Assembly (NCBI RefSeq): GCF_003289645.1
Contig: NZ_QLYX01000015.1
Location: 148,416 to 212,415, forward strand
Source: Actinomadura craniellae
GTDB taxonomy: Bacteria > Actinomycetota > Actinomycetes > Streptosporangiales > Streptosporangiaceae
Length of the DNA stretch: 64,000 nucleotides
Direction: 5' to 3'
Part shown: one piece after another, positions 30,995 to 40,994 of the stretch
Position numbering within the stretch: position 1 is the stretch's first letter
How the letters are laid out: each line of letters begins with the position of its first letter
Notes under the pieces: model-generated
The model's input: only the letters and a program-made list of their open reading frames with translations
What the model was told of the DNA's origin: nothing
Databases searched by the model: none
Position numbers and translations under genes: made by a program

Positions 30995-31645
30995 ATGACC
31001 GTGCGCAGGACCACCATCGCGGGCGCAGTGTGCGCCGCCGTCCTCGTCGGCACGATGGGCACCGCCTCGGCCGGCCCGTGGTTCCGGCCGCCCAAGCACG
31101 ACGAGGTCAAGCCGATCCTGCCGGAGGGCCAGTCCAACCCGCTGATCGCCAACGGGGTGGCCATCGGCCCCGCGGCGACCACCTACGCCTCCAGTGGGCT
31201 GGGCCCGGCGGGGGCCAACACCGCCGCTCCGGCCGGCACCCCCGAGCGTTACATCGACTTCCCCGGCGGCACGCTACCGCCGGGCGTCACGATCACCGAG
31301 GCCCAGGCGATCAACGCGCTCAAGCAGATCAAGGCCAACCTGGAGGCGGTCGGGCTCACCCCGCGCGACGTCATCTCGATGCGCGCCTACCTGAGCAACC
31401 CGCCCGGGGCCGACGTGGCCGACTTCAACGGCTGGAACCGCGCCTACCGGCAGTTCTTCGCCAACGTCGACCTGGTCACCCGCCAGCCCGTCCCGGTGCC
31501 GCTGGGCAGCGCGGCCCCCGCGCCGCCGATGTACGTCAACGCGGCCCGCCCGTCCCGGGCGGCCCTGGAGGTCGAGAACCTGCCGGTCGCCGGCTGGCTG
31601 GTCGAAGTGGAGGTCGTCGCCGTCTACTCCGGCAAGAAGAGGTAG
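30995..31645 (+). CDS. Exported RidA/YjgF-like protein
   Basis: 216 aa. A signal peptide (RRTTIAGAVCAAVLVGTMGTASAG) precedes a RidA-fold domain. Family features include NPLIANGVAIGPAATTYASSG, ALKQIKANLEAVGLTPRDVISMRAYLS, YRQFF and, near the end, ARPSRAALEVENLP, which keeps the Arg that in RidA binds the substrate carboxylate. The domain is longer than the usual 130 aa. RidA enzymes hydrolyse reactive enamines and imines to ketones plus ammonia. Its position 7 nt after an amine oxidase suggests it handles the imine product outside the cytoplasm. Confidence 0.85.
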   Translation: MTVRRTTIAGAVCAAVLVGTMGTASAGPWFRPPKHDEVKPILPEGQSNPLIANGVAIGPAATTYASSGLGPAGANTAAPAGTPERYIDFPGGTLPPGVTITEAQAINALKQIKANLEAVGLTPRDVISMRAYLSNPPGADVADFNGWNRAYRQFFANVDLVTRQPVPVPLGSAAPAPPMYVNAARPSRAALEVENLPVAGWLVEVEVVAVYSGKKR

Positions 31646-31653
31646 CCCGCACC

Positions 31654-31684
31654 GGAGCCCGGCGGCCGCGCGCCGCCGGGCTCC
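31654..31684 (+). terminator. Terminator after the RidA-like gene
   Basis: GGAGCCCGGCGGC (31654-31666) pairs perfectly with GCCGCCGGGCTCC (31672-31684) around CGCGC. It begins 8 nt after the stop and separates this operon from dnaG. Confidence 0.75.
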
Positions 31685-31708
31685 CCGCACGGGACTAGAC
31701 TCGCCGTC

Positions 31709-33565
31709 GTGGCAGGCCGGATTCGCGATGAGGACATCGCGCTCGTACGGGAGCGTTCACCGATCGCGGACGTGGTGGGGGAGTACCTCCAGCTGCGCAA
31801 CGCCGGCGGCGGGAACCTCAAGGGGCTGTGCCCGTTCCATGACGAGAAGTCGCCGTCCTTCAACGTCACCCCGAGCCGGGGGCTGTACCACTGCTTCGGC
31901 TGCCAGGCGGGCGGCGACGCCATCTCCTTCATCATGGAGATGGAGCACCTGTCGTTCGCCGAGGCGGTCGAGCGGCTGGCCGCCCGGGCCGGGGTGCGGC
32001 TGCGCTACGCCGAGGGCGGCTACACCCCCCAGCGCGACCAGGGGCAGCGTGCCCGGCTGGTCGAGGCGCACCGCGCCGCCGCCGAGTTCTACACCGACCG
32101 GCTGGGCTCCCCCGAGGCCGAGATCGGCCGCCGGTTCCTGGCCGAGCGCGGCTTCGAGGCGGCCGACGCCGAGCGGTTCGGGGTCGGCTACGCGCCCCGG
32201 GAGTGGGAGGCCCTGGTCCGGCACCTGCGCGGGTGCGGCTTCACCGACCGCGAGCTGGTCGCCGGCGGGCTGGCCAAGGAGGGGCGGCGCGGGCCGATCG
32301 ACCGGTTCCGGGGGCGGCTGATCTGGCCGATCCGCGACCTGTCCGGCGATGTGATCGGCTTCGGCGCGCGCAAGCTGTACGACGCCGACGACGGGCCCAA
32401 GTACCTCAACACCCCCGAGTCGCCGATCTACAAGAAGAGCACCGTCCTGTACGGCGTGGACCTCGCCAAGAAGGAGATCGCCCGGCGCCGGCAGGCCGTG
32501 GTGGTCGAGGGCTACACCGACGTGATGGCCTGCCACCTGGCCGGGGTGCCCACCGCGATCGCCACCTGCGGCACGTCGTTCGGCGACGAGCACATCAAGA
32601 TCCTGCGCCGGCTGCTGATGGACCAGGACGAGTTCCGCGGTGAGGTGATCTTCACCTTCGATGGCGACTCGGCCGGGCAGAAGGCGGCGCTGCGCGCGTT
32701 CGAGGGCGAGCAGAAGTTCGTCACCCAGACCTTCGTGACCGTCCAGCCCGACGGGCTCGACCCCTGCGATCTGCGCATCACGCAGGGGGACGCCGCGATC
32801 CGCGACCTGGTCGCCTCCCGGGTGCCGCTGTTCGAGTTCGCCGTCCGGGACGCGGTCGAGCGCCACGACCTCGACACCGCCGAGGGCAGGCTGGCCGCGC
32901 TCGACGCGGCGGCACCGGTGGTCGCCGCGATCAAGGACCGGGCGCTGCGGCAGATGTACGCGGTCAACCTCGATCGCTGGTTGGGCATCATGGACGAGGA
33001 GTTCGTGCTCCGCCGGGTGCGTGAGCACGCGGCCCGGGCCGCGGGCCCCCGCCGGGCGGCCCGGCCCGAGGAGCGGCGTCCCGCCCACGATCCGGCCGAC
33101 CCGGCCGTCCAGGTGGAGCGCGAGACGCTGAAGCTGGCGGTGCAGCATCCGGGCGTGCTGGGCCCGGGGTTCGACGCGCTGCCGGCCGAGGTGTTCACCG
33201 TGCCGCCGCACCAGGCGGTGCGCCGGGTGATCGCCGAGGCCGGTGGGGTCGGTTCGGCCACCGGGGGCGACTGGGCGGTGCGGCTGCGCGAGGCGGCGCC
33301 GAACGACGAGGTCAGAGCGGTGATCACGGAGCTCGGGGTGGAGCCGCCGAGGTTCGGCGAAAATTCGGTCGACCGATATGCAGCAGAACTATTGGCCAGA
33401 ATTCAGGAGCGCCAGCTCACCCGGCAGATCACCGAGCTGAAGTCCAAACTCGGTCGGCTGAATCCGGTCGATCTTCCTGAGGACTACCACCGGCTGTTCG
33501 GCGATCTGATCGCCCTCGAACAGCAGAGACGCATGCTGCGGGAGCGCGGGCTGGGCGGCCTGTGA
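31709..33565 (+). CDS. dnaG: DNA primase
   Basis: 618 aa, normal length. The zinc finger is CPFHDEKSPSFNV...YHCFGCQAGGD, with ligands C41, H44, C62 and C65. The TOPRIM catalytic core has VVVEGYTDVMACH and FTFDGDSAGQKAA. The C-terminal helicase-interaction domain is present, preceded by a Pro/Arg-rich hinge (RRAARPEERRPAHDP). It makes the RNA primers for replication. The GTG start has no strong Shine-Dalgarno and the gene may be leaderless. It is followed by a sigma factor, a primase-sigma order known from many bacteria. Confidence 0.97.
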   Translation: MAGRIRDEDIALVRERSPIADVVGEYLQLRNAGGGNLKGLCPFHDEKSPSFNVTPSRGLYHCFGCQAGGDAISFIMEMEHLSFAEAVERLAARAGVRLRYAEGGYTPQRDQGQRARLVEAHRAAAEFYTDRLGSPEAEIGRRFLAERGFEAADAERFGVGYAPREWEALVRHLRGCGFTDRELVAGGLAKEGRRGPIDRFRGRLIWPIRDLSGDVIGFGARKLYDADDGPKYLNTPESPIYKKSTVLYGVDLAKKEIARRRQAVVVEGYTDVMACHLAGVPTAIATCGTSFGDEHIKILRRLLMDQDEFRGEVIFTFDGDSAGQKAALRAFEGEQKFVTQTFVTVQPDGLDPCDLRITQGDAAIRDLVASRVPLFEFAVRDAVERHDLDTAEGRLAALDAAAPVVAAIKDRALRQMYAVNLDRWLGIMDEEFVLRRVREHAARAAGPRRAARPEERRPAHDPADPAVQVERETLKLAVQHPGVLGPGFDALPAEVFTVPPHQAVRRVIAEAGGVGSATGGDWAVRLREAAPNDEVRAVITELGVEPPRFGENSVDRYAAELLARIQERQLTRQITELKSKLGRLNPVDLPEDYHRLFGDLIALEQQRRMLRERGLGGL

Positions 33566-33606
33566 CCGGATGGTCGGAAAAATGGGCCCTGTGATCTAGG
33601 CCCTTC

Positions 33607-34782
<1,176 letters not shown>

Positions 34783-34787
34783 ACTGG

Positions 34788-34834
34788 TCCCGGGCACGCG
34801 GCCCCGCCGCCGGAACGGGGTCGCGCGCCCGGGA
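34788..34834 (+). terminator. Long hairpin terminator after the sigma factor gene
   Basis: 19-nt arms (34788-34806 and 34816-34834) pair with one mismatch and one G-U; the 9-nt loop is CCGCCGGAA. It begins 6 nt past the stop codon. Confidence 0.75.
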
Positions 34835-34932
34835 TCGAGGTCATGGCCGCACCTTCGCCGGACCGGCGACGGTTCCGCGCGTTACGCCTTATTCATCACG
34901 ACTTTGTCACCTGAGTGGATTACGGTGGGGGC

Positions 34933-35376
34933 ATGCTGATCGTGACGACTGACGCGCTGCCGGGCTACGACATCAAGGCGGTGCACGGCGAGGTGCTCGG
35001 GGTGGCCGTTCAAAACGATCAGGCCAGGCCCGCCGCCCCGGGCGGCGCCTACCGATCCAGCGGGGAGTTCGGCGTGGGCCTGGCCCAGGCCCGCCGCGAG
35101 GCCCTCCACCGGCTGGCCGAGGAGGCGCGGCGCAAGGGCGCCAACGCCGTCATCGGCATGGCCTTCGACAACGCGTTCGTGGCCGGCGGTGCGCACGAGG
35201 TGTGCGCCTACGGCACCGCCGTCTGGGCCGAGCCCCAGCAGGGCACCGGCACCCAGCCGCACGAGATGCCCCGGCACGAGCCCCACCAGCCGCCTCCCTA
35301 CGAGCCCCAGGCCGGCGGCCCCCCGATGATCGCCCGCAACCTCACCATGGGCTGGCAGGGCGACCGCCGGGGCTGA
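34933..35376 (+). CDS. YbjQ-family putative heavy-metal-binding protein
   Basis: 147 aa. The N-terminal MLIVTTDALPGYDIKAVHGEVLGVAV and the central AQARREALHRLAEEARRKGANAVIGMAFD fit the YbjQ/DUF74 fold (PF01906); the stretch ending GTAVWAEP closes the domain. The C-terminus is a Pro/His/Gln-rich tail (PHEMPRHEPHQPPPYEP) that could bind metal or be disordered. A TACGGT lies exactly 6 nt before the ATG, suggesting a leaderless mRNA, so the frame extension six codons upstream was rejected. Function in the family is not established. Confidence 0.83.
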   Translation: MLIVTTDALPGYDIKAVHGEVLGVAVQNDQARPAAPGGAYRSSGEFGVGLAQARREALHRLAEEARRKGANAVIGMAFDNAFVAGGAHEVCAYGTAVWAEPQQGTGTQPHEMPRHEPHQPPPYEPQAGGPPMIARNLTMGWQGDRRG

Positions 35377-35388
35377 CCGGCTCTCTTT

Positions 35389-36651
35389 TCAGGAGGCGCC
35401 GGCGGCGCGTTCGGCGCGGATGCGGGCGACGACGTCACCGGCCGCCGTCCTGATCGCGTCGAGTTCGCGCAGGTAGGCCCAGTAGTCCGGGTGCGCTCCC
35501 CGCAACCGGTCGCGGGCGCCGTCGAGCCGCTCGACCAGCGCGTCCAGAGCTCGGGCATGCTCGGGCGGGGCACCGCCCGGCAGCGAGACGGCCAGCCGCT
35601 GCGCGTCGCGCACGGCGAACCTGACGGCCTCGGCCGGCGCGGCCGGGTCGGCCGAGGCGGCGTCGAGCTCGGCCACCCGGCCGGTGACCTGCGCCGCCCG
35701 CCGGTCGGCCGCCGACAGTTCGGTACGGGCCGCGGTGAGCGCCCGCTCCGCCGCCGGCCACTCGCCCCGGGACACCAGCCGCTCGGCCTCGGCGATCCGC
35801 TCGCGGGCCCGGGCCAGCCCCTCCTCGATCGCGGCGGGCGCGCCGCGCAGGTCCTGCCAGCAGGCCTGCGCGTAACCGCGCAGCAGGCGCCGCATGGCGG
35901 CCTCCACCGGCTCCAGCCGGCCGGCCACCGCCTGCGCCCGGGTCCGCACGGCGGTCACCGAGTTGCGGATGTTCTCGACCCGCTTTGGCAGTTCGGCGGC
36001 CTCCCGGGCCGCGTCCTCGGCCAGCCGCCGCACCTCGTCGGCCCGGTCCAGTGCGCCCGACAGGCCGAGCCCGCCCAGGCCGCGTGAGCCCAGCACCTCC
36101 AGCCCGGTCCGGGCCTGGGCCAGCGTCTCCTCGGGCTGGGCGACATCCAGCCCCGCCGCCCGGGCGGCGGCGACGGCGGCACCGGCCGCGGTGACGGCCT
36201 CCCGGGCGGCGGTGAGGCGGGGCGGCAGCATGTCGAGCGCTCCCTCCAGCCGCCGGATCCGGGGCGCCAGCCGTTCGGCGAAGCCGTCGAGGTCGGCGGA
36301 GCGCCGGACGAGCCGCTCGGTGACGGCGGCGAAGGCGCGCCGGGCGGCGTCGTACTCGGCCGGGGTGCGGTCGTCGCCGGAGAGGTCGTGGCCGTCCAGC
36401 ACCGCGATGTACGCGGCGGAGGCGCCGTCGGCGGCCTCCTTCAGGGCGGCGAACTCCCGTTGCGCGCCGGCCGCCGCGGCGGCGTCGAGGTCGGCGAACA
36501 CGGTGACCCGCCCGCCGATGAAGCGCAGCGCCTGCTCGAGTTGGACGAACGCGTCCGAGGCGGCGTCCCGGGCGTCGTGGGCGGCGGCGGCCGCCCGGGC
36601 GGAGTCGGCCCCCCGCCGGCCGCGGCGGCGTGGTTCGCCGGGTTCTCGCAC
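35389..36651 (-). CDS. Ala/Arg-rich coiled-coil protein next to the Ter island
   Basis: 420 aa, cytosolic, almost entirely helical and heptad-like with many Ala, Arg, Glu and Leu. Examples are RIRRLEGALDMLPPRLTAAREAV and ARARERIAEAERLVSRGEW. There is no recognisable catalytic motif. The N-terminal REPGEPRRRGRRG is basic. GTG 36651 is preceded by GAGGAG 6 nt upstream and was chosen over an ATG 15 codons earlier. It is divergent from terD, with an inverted repeat in the spacer. It may be a structural or scaffold partner of the Ter proteins; no family was recognised. Confidence 0.75.
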   Translation of the reverse strand: MREPGEPRRRGRRGADSARAAAAAHDARDAASDAFVQLEQALRFIGGRVTVFADLDAAAAAGAQREFAALKEAADGASAAYIAVLDGHDLSGDDRTPAEYDAARRAFAAVTERLVRRSADLDGFAERLAPRIRRLEGALDMLPPRLTAAREAVTAAGAAVAAARAAGLDVAQPEETLAQARTGLEVLGSRGLGGLGLSGALDRADEVRRLAEDAAREAAELPKRVENIRNSVTAVRTRAQAVAGRLEPVEAAMRRLLRGYAQACWQDLRGAPAAIEEGLARARERIAEAERLVSRGEWPAAERALTAARTELSAADRRAAQVTGRVAELDAASADPAAPAEAVRFAVRDAQRLAVSLPGGAPPEHARALDALVERLDGARDRLRGAHPDYWAYLRELDAIRTAAGDVVARIRAERAAGAS

Positions 36652-36756
36652 GCTGCTCTCCTCGCCTCCTGCCCGTCTCCCCAGTTTCGCGCACACCCGG
36701 CGATCTGTTCACCGCTCGGCCCGGTGCTTTTCCGCTTGAGGCGGACCGATGCCCGG

Positions 36757-36780
36757 CAAGGGAACGGATAGGCTCCCTTG
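36757..36780. promoter_or_regulatory. Inverted repeat upstream of terD
   Basis: CAAGGGA (36757-36763) and TCCCTTG (36774-36780) are perfect 7-bp arms around a 10-nt spacer holding GGATAGG, with TAGGCT as a possible -10 at 36769-36774. The repeat lies 60-84 nt before the terD GTG and may be an operator. Confidence 0.4.
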
Positions 36781-36840
36781 CGACGTCATTAGAAGGTAGA
36801 TGTCTGTCAACGACGACACGAAAGCGACTCGGAGGCCACT

Positions 36841-37416
36841 GTGGGTGTCAGTCTCAGCAAGGGCGGAAACGTCTCCCTCACCAAGCAGGCTCCTGGGCTG
36901 ACCGCGGTCACCGTGGGGCTCGGCTGGGATGTCCGCACCACGACGGGGGTGGACTTCGACCTGGACGCTTCGGCCCTCGTGCTGGACGCCCAGGGCAAGA
37001 TCCTCTCTGACCAGCACTTCGTGTTCTTCAACAATCTCCGCAGCCCCGAGGGCAGTGTCGAGCACACCGGTGACAACACCACCGGTGAGGGCGAGGGCGA
37101 CGACGAGCAGATCAAGGTGAACTTCGCCTCGGTTCCGGCCGAGGCCACCCGGATCTCCTTCGCGGTCTCGATCTACGACGCCGACACCCGCAGCCAGAAC
37201 TTCGGCCAGGTCCGCAACGCGTTCATCCGCGTGGTGAACCAGGGCGACAACTCGGAAATGGCTCGCTACGACCTCTCGGAGGACGCCTCCACCGAGACGG
37301 CCATGGTCTTCGGAGAGCTTTACCGCAACAACGACGAATGGAAGTTCCGTGCCGTCGGCCAGGGTTACGCGTCGGGGCTGGCCGGCATCGCCATGGACTT
37401 CGGCGTCAACATCTGA
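36841..37416 (+). CDS. terD: TerD-family stress protein (first copy)
   Basis: 191 aa, full-length TerD. N-terminal [19 protein letters not shown], then [24 protein letters not shown] and [17 protein letters not shown] carry the acidic Ca2+-binding motifs of the family. The C-terminus [22 protein letters not shown] is typical. TerD proteins act in resistance to tellurite and other stresses and bind calcium, but their mechanism is unsettled. The GTG start is preceded by GGAGG. First gene of the island, 29 nt before a second terD; the two proteins are very similar. Confidence 0.94.
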   Translation: MGVSLSKGGNVSLTKQAPGLTAVTVGLGWDVRTTTGVDFDLDASALVLDAQGKILSDQHFVFFNNLRSPEGSVEHTGDNTTGEGEGDDEQIKVNFASVPAEATRISFAVSIYDADTRSQNFGQVRNAFIRVVNQGDNSEMARYDLSEDASTETAMVFGELYRNNDEWKFRAVGQGYASGLAGIAMDFGVNI

Positions 37417-37445
37417 CCACTCGGATCACAGGGAGTAGTTCGACC

Positions 37446-38024
37446 ATGGGAGTTTCCCTCGCCAAGGGCGGTAACGTCTCGCTGTCCAAGGCCGCCCCTG
37501 GCCTGACCGCGGTCGCCGTCGGGCTGGGCTGGGACATCCGGGCCACGACCGGCGCCGACTTCGACCTCGACGCGTCGGCCCTGCTGCTCAACAGCAGCGG
37601 CAAGGTCATGTCCGACCAGCACTTCGTGTTCTTCAACAACCTGCGCAGCCCCGACGGCTCGGTCGAGCACACCGGTGACAACCTCACCGGTGAGGGCGAA
37701 GGCGACGACGAGGTCGTCAACGTCAACCTCGCCGGCGTCCCTGCGGAGTGCGAGCGCATCGTCTTCCCGGTCTCGATCTACGACGCCGACAACCGCGGCC
37801 AGAGCTTCGGCCAGGTCCGCAACGCGTTCATCCGCATCGTGAACCGGGCCGACAACAACGAACTGGCCCGCTTCGACCTCACCGAGGACGCCTCCACGGA
37901 GACGGCCATGGTCTTCGGCGAGCTCTACCGCTACAACACGGAATGGAAGTTCCGTGCGGTCGGTCAGGGTTACGCCTCAGGTCTGGCCGGTATCGCCATG
38001 GACTTCGGCGTCAACGTCGGATAA
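37446..38024 (+). CDS. terD: TerD-family stress protein (second copy)
   Basis: 192 aa. It closely matches the preceding gene: [44 protein letters not shown] and [20 protein letters not shown]. Differences are concentrated at surface-type positions, and the C-terminus has one extra Gly. An upstream in-frame ATG-less extension was rejected in favour of the ATG at 37446 behind GGGAG. Tandem duplication of terD is common in actinomycetes. Confidence 0.94.
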   Translation: MGVSLAKGGNVSLSKAAPGLTAVAVGLGWDIRATTGADFDLDASALLLNSSGKVMSDQHFVFFNNLRSPDGSVEHTGDNLTGEGEGDDEVVNVNLAGVPAECERIVFPVSIYDADNRGQSFGQVRNAFIRIVNRADNNELARFDLTEDASTETAMVFGELYRYNTEWKFRAVGQGYASGLAGIAMDFGVNVG

Positions 38025-38060
38025 CGACGTTTCCGCTCCCCGCCTAGCAGAAATATTCGC

Positions 38061-39152
38061 ATGATTCTTCGCACCTTCGGGTGGTCGTTCACCATCACCG
38101 GCCTCGGCCTGATCGCCGCCTTCCTGTACGGCGGCGTCTCGGGGTTCGTGCTGGTGGCGATCCTCGCTGTTCTCGAGATCTCGCTGTCCTTCGACAACGC
38201 CGTCGTCAACGCCAAAATCCTGGAACGGATGAGCGCGTTCTGGCAGAAGATCTTCCTCACCATCGGCATCGCGATCGCCGTCTTCGGTATGCGGCTGGTC
38301 TTCCCGCTGGCGATCGTCAGCATCACCGCGCAACTCAGCCCGATCGAGGCGATCGAGCTGGCCTTCACGGACGAGAAGGCCTACGCGGACCAGATGCACG
38401 ACGCCTATCCGATGATCGCCGCGTTCGGTGGGATGTTCCTGCTGATGCTGTTCCTCGACTTCGTCTTCGAGGAACGCTCGGAGAAGTGGCTGCCCTGGCT
38501 GGAACGCCCGCTGGCCCGGATCGGCAAGCTCGACCAGCTCTCGGTCGTGATCGCCGGCGTCGCCCTGGCCGCGATCAGCGGCTACTTCGCCGACAACCCC
38601 GGCGAGGTGATGATCGCCGGTGTCCTCGGCATGGTGACCTACATCCTGGTCAACGGGCTGGGCGAACTGTTCGCCGAGGCCGGTGAGGACGAACTCGAGG
38701 AGGAGGGGGAGAAGAGCTCGGGTCCCAGCGAGCTGGCCGTGGCCACCGGCAAGGCCGCCTTCTTCCTGTTCCTCTACCTGGAGGTGCTCGACGCCTCGTT
38801 CTCCTTCGACGGTGTCATCGGCGCCTTCGCGATCAGTACCGACCCGGTGGTCATCCTGCTGGGCCTGGGCATCGGCGCCATGTACATCCGGTCGCTGACG
38901 GTCTTCCTGGTGCGCAAGGGGACGCTGCACGAGTACGTCTACCTTGAGCACGGGGCGCACTGGGCGATCGGTGCGCTGGCGACCTGCATGCTGATCAGCA
39001 TCGGCTCCCACGTCAACGAGTGGATCACCGGTGGGCTCGGTGCGGGTCTGATCATCGCTGCGTTCGTCACGTCGGTGCTCCGTAACCGCCGCGAGGGGGC
39101 GGCCGAGGAGGCCGGCAGCGAGGACAAGCCCCTGCACACCACGCAGGTGTGA
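38061..39152 (+). CDS. DUF475/TerC-type integral membrane protein
   Basis: 363 aa with about eight to nine membrane helices. The TerC-superfamily signature residues are in VLEISLSFDNAVVNAKIL and LEVLDASFSFDGVIGAFA (paired acidic FDNA/FDG motifs in helices). An acidic loop EAGEDELEEEGEK separates the halves. The arrangement matches PF04332 (DUF475), a relative of TerC. Encoded between terD genes, it is the membrane partner of the Ter system. Metal transport, possibly Mn or Ca related, is suspected for TerC relatives but not shown here. Confidence 0.9.
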   Translation: MILRTFGWSFTITGLGLIAAFLYGGVSGFVLVAILAVLEISLSFDNAVVNAKILERMSAFWQKIFLTIGIAIAVFGMRLVFPLAIVSITAQLSPIEAIELAFTDEKAYADQMHDAYPMIAAFGGMFLLMLFLDFVFEERSEKWLPWLERPLARIGKLDQLSVVIAGVALAAISGYFADNPGEVMIAGVLGMVTYILVNGLGELFAEAGEDELEEEGEKSSGPSELAVATGKAAFFLFLYLEVLDASFSFDGVIGAFAISTDPVVILLGLGIGAMYIRSLTVFLVRKGTLHEYVYLEHGAHWAIGALATCMLISIGSHVNEWITGGLGAGLIIAAFVTSVLRNRREGAAEEAGSEDKPLHTTQV

Positions 39153-39180
39153 TGGTCCCGTAAGCACGGACGAAGGGACG

Positions 39181-39765
39181 ATGACGATGTCGATCTCGCT
39201 GCAGAAGGGGCAGCAGGTCTCCCTGGTCAAGCCCGGGGGAGGCACGCTGTCGCGGGTGCGCATGGGGCTCGGCTGGGATGCGGTCGTCAAGAAAGGCCTG
39301 TTCGGCAAGGGCCGGCCGCAGACCATCGACCTCGATGCCTCCTGCCTGCTGTTCGACGCCGGCGGCAACCTCGCCGACGCGGTGTGGTTCCGGCAGCTGC
39401 GCAGCAAGGACGGCTCGGTGGTGCACACCGGCGACAACCTGACCGGGGAGGGTGAGGGCGACGACGAGTCCGTCCAGGTCGACCTGGCCCGGGTGCCGGG
39501 CAACATCACCCAGCTGGTGTTCACCGTCAACTCCTTCACCGGGCAGAACTTCTCGCAGATCGCGAACGCCTTCTGCCGGCTGGTCGACGAGACCACCGGA
39601 CAGGAGATCGCCCGGTACGACCTGAGCGGAGCGGGCCAGCACACGGCGCAGATCATGGCGAAGGTCTCCCGGGACGGCGGGGGCTGGGCGATGAAGGCGA
39701 TCGGGGCCACCGCGTCCGGTCGTACGTTCCAGCACCTGCTCCCGGCGGTCACGCCGCACTTGTAA
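39181..39765 (+). CDS. TerD-family protein, divergent third copy
   Basis: 194 aa. The N-terminus ISLQKGQQVSLVKPGGGTLSRVRMGLGWD and the insertion KKGLFGKGRPQTIDLDAS mark the TerX/TerZ-like subgroup rather than the short TerD form. The Ca2+-binding [16 protein letters not shown] is intact. The C-terminus ends AIGATASGRTFQHLLP. The ATG at 39181 has GGGACG upstream and a second in-frame ATG two codons later. It is followed by a strong terminator, so the metabolic module downstream is a separate unit. Confidence 0.9.
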   Translation: MTMSISLQKGQQVSLVKPGGGTLSRVRMGLGWDAVVKKGLFGKGRPQTIDLDASCLLFDAGGNLADAVWFRQLRSKDGSVVHTGDNLTGEGEGDDESVQVDLARVPGNITQLVFTVNSFTGQNFSQIANAFCRLVDETTGQEIARYDLSGAGQHTAQIMAKVSRDGGGWAMKAIGATASGRTFQHLLPAVTPHL

Positions 39766-39775
39766 CAACCCTGGC

Positions 39776-39812
39776 GGAACGCCGGCGGGCCGTCCGTGCC
39801 CGCCGGCGTTCC
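39776..39812 (+). terminator. Perfect 15-bp terminator after the third TerD gene
   Basis: GGAACGCCGGCGGGC (39776-39790) pairs with GCCCGCCGGCGTTCC (39798-39812) around CGTCCGT. It starts 10 nt beyond the stop codon and divides the Ter island into two transcription units. Confidence 0.8.
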
Positions 39813-39839
39813 ACCCCCCGCCCGGAAGGGCTTGCGCGA

Positions 39840-40994
39840 ATGCGCCACTTTGACCACATTTCCCCTGAACGGCGCAAACACCTTTTCCACCGCCAGCCGC
39901 GCGGTTTCGAGCGGCACGACGACCCCGAGGTGCTGGCGATCGCGCTCGGCGCCACCCTCTACTGCCCCGCCACCCGAACCACGCTGGCCGCCGACATCAC
40001 CAAGGCCACCGCCCGCGGGGTGCGCAGCCTGGTGGTCTGCCTGGAGGACGCCATCCCCGACTCGGAGGTGTCCGCGGCGGAGGCGAACGCGGTCCGCCAA
40101 CTGCGCGAGGTCCACGCGGCGGGCACCGATGCGCCGCTGCTGTTCGTCCGGGTGCGCACACCCGAGCAGATCCCCGACCTGATCCGCCGGCTCGGCCCCG
40201 CGGCCGGGCTGCTCACCGGGTTCGTCCTGCCCAAGTTCACCGGTGCGAGCGCCCCGTTCCTCGACGCCCTCGCGGACGCCGGGGCGAGCGCGGGGCAGCG
40301 GCTGCTGGCCATGCCGGTGATCGAGAGCCGGGAGGCGGTCTACCGCGAGACCCGGACCGAGATGCTGCACGACGTGGCCCGGCTGCTGGCCAAGCACCAG
40401 GACCGGGTGCTGGCCGTACGGCTCGGCGCCACCGACATGTGCGCCGCGTACGGGCTGCGCCGCCCGCCCGACCTGACCATTTACGACGTCCACCCCGTGG
40501 CCAGCGTGATCGGCGATGTGATGAACGTGCTGGGCCGGGCCGACCCGACCGGGTTCGTCATCACCGGCCCGGTCTGGGAGTACTTCTCGGCCGGTGAGCG
40601 GATGTTCAAACCGCAGTTGCGGCAGGCGCCGTTCGAACGGCAGGACGCCACCACCCTCCGGCAGCGCCTGATCACCTCGGACCTGGACGGGCTGATCCGC
40701 GAGGTGCACCTCGACAAGGCGAACGGCCTGATCGGCAAGACGGTGATCCATCCCAGCCATGTCCCGGCGGTGCACGCCCTGTCGGTCGTCACCCACGAGG
40801 AGTACTGCGACGCCGCCGACATCCTGGGCGTGCGCGGCGGCGGCGCGATGGCCAGCAGCTACGCCAACAAGATGAACGAGGCCGGACCACACCGCGCCTG
40901 GGCCGAGCGGCTGCTACGCCGGGCCCACGTGTTCGGGGTGGCCGCGCCCGACGTCACGTTCGTGGAACTGCTCGAGGCGGCGGCCGGCGGATGA
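39840..40994 (+). CDS. HpcH/HpaI (citrate-lyase beta-like) aldolase of the Ter module
   Basis: 384 aa, a CitE-like TIM barrel. Motifs: YCPATRTTLAADI, VVCLEDAIPDSEV with the metal-binding Glu-Asp pair, FVLPKFTG, IESREAVYRETR and HPSHVPAVHALSV near the C-terminus. The N-terminal FDHISPERRKHLFH is typical of the Ter-associated subgroup. It starts with ATG 39840, GGAAGGG about 10 nt upstream. The stop overlaps the next gene by 4 nt. In Ter systems this enzyme is proposed to act in synthesis of a nucleoside-like metabolite; the reaction is not known. Confidence 0.9.
   Translation: MRHFDHISPERRKHLFHRQPRGFERHDDPEVLAIALGATLYCPATRTTLAADITKATARGVRSLVVCLEDAIPDSEVSAAEANAVRQLREVHAAGTDAPLLFVRVRTPEQIPDLIRRLGPAAGLLTGFVLPKFTGASAPFLDALADAGASAGQRLLAMPVIESREAVYRETRTEMLHDVARLLAKHQDRVLAVRLGATDMCAAYGLRRPPDLTIYDVHPVASVIGDVMNVLGRADPTGFVITGPVWEYFSAGERMFKPQLRQAPFERQDATTLRQRLITSDLDGLIREVHLDKANGLIGKTVIHPSHVPAVHALSVVTHEEYCDAADILGVRGGGAMASSYANKMNEAGPHRAWAERLLRRAHVFGVAAPDVTFVELLEAAAGG

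Noticed and set aside
37977..40892. A 971-codon open frame on the minus strand opposite the DUF475, TerD and CitE-like genes
   Set aside because: It covers four well-supported genes on the other strand and has no family motif.
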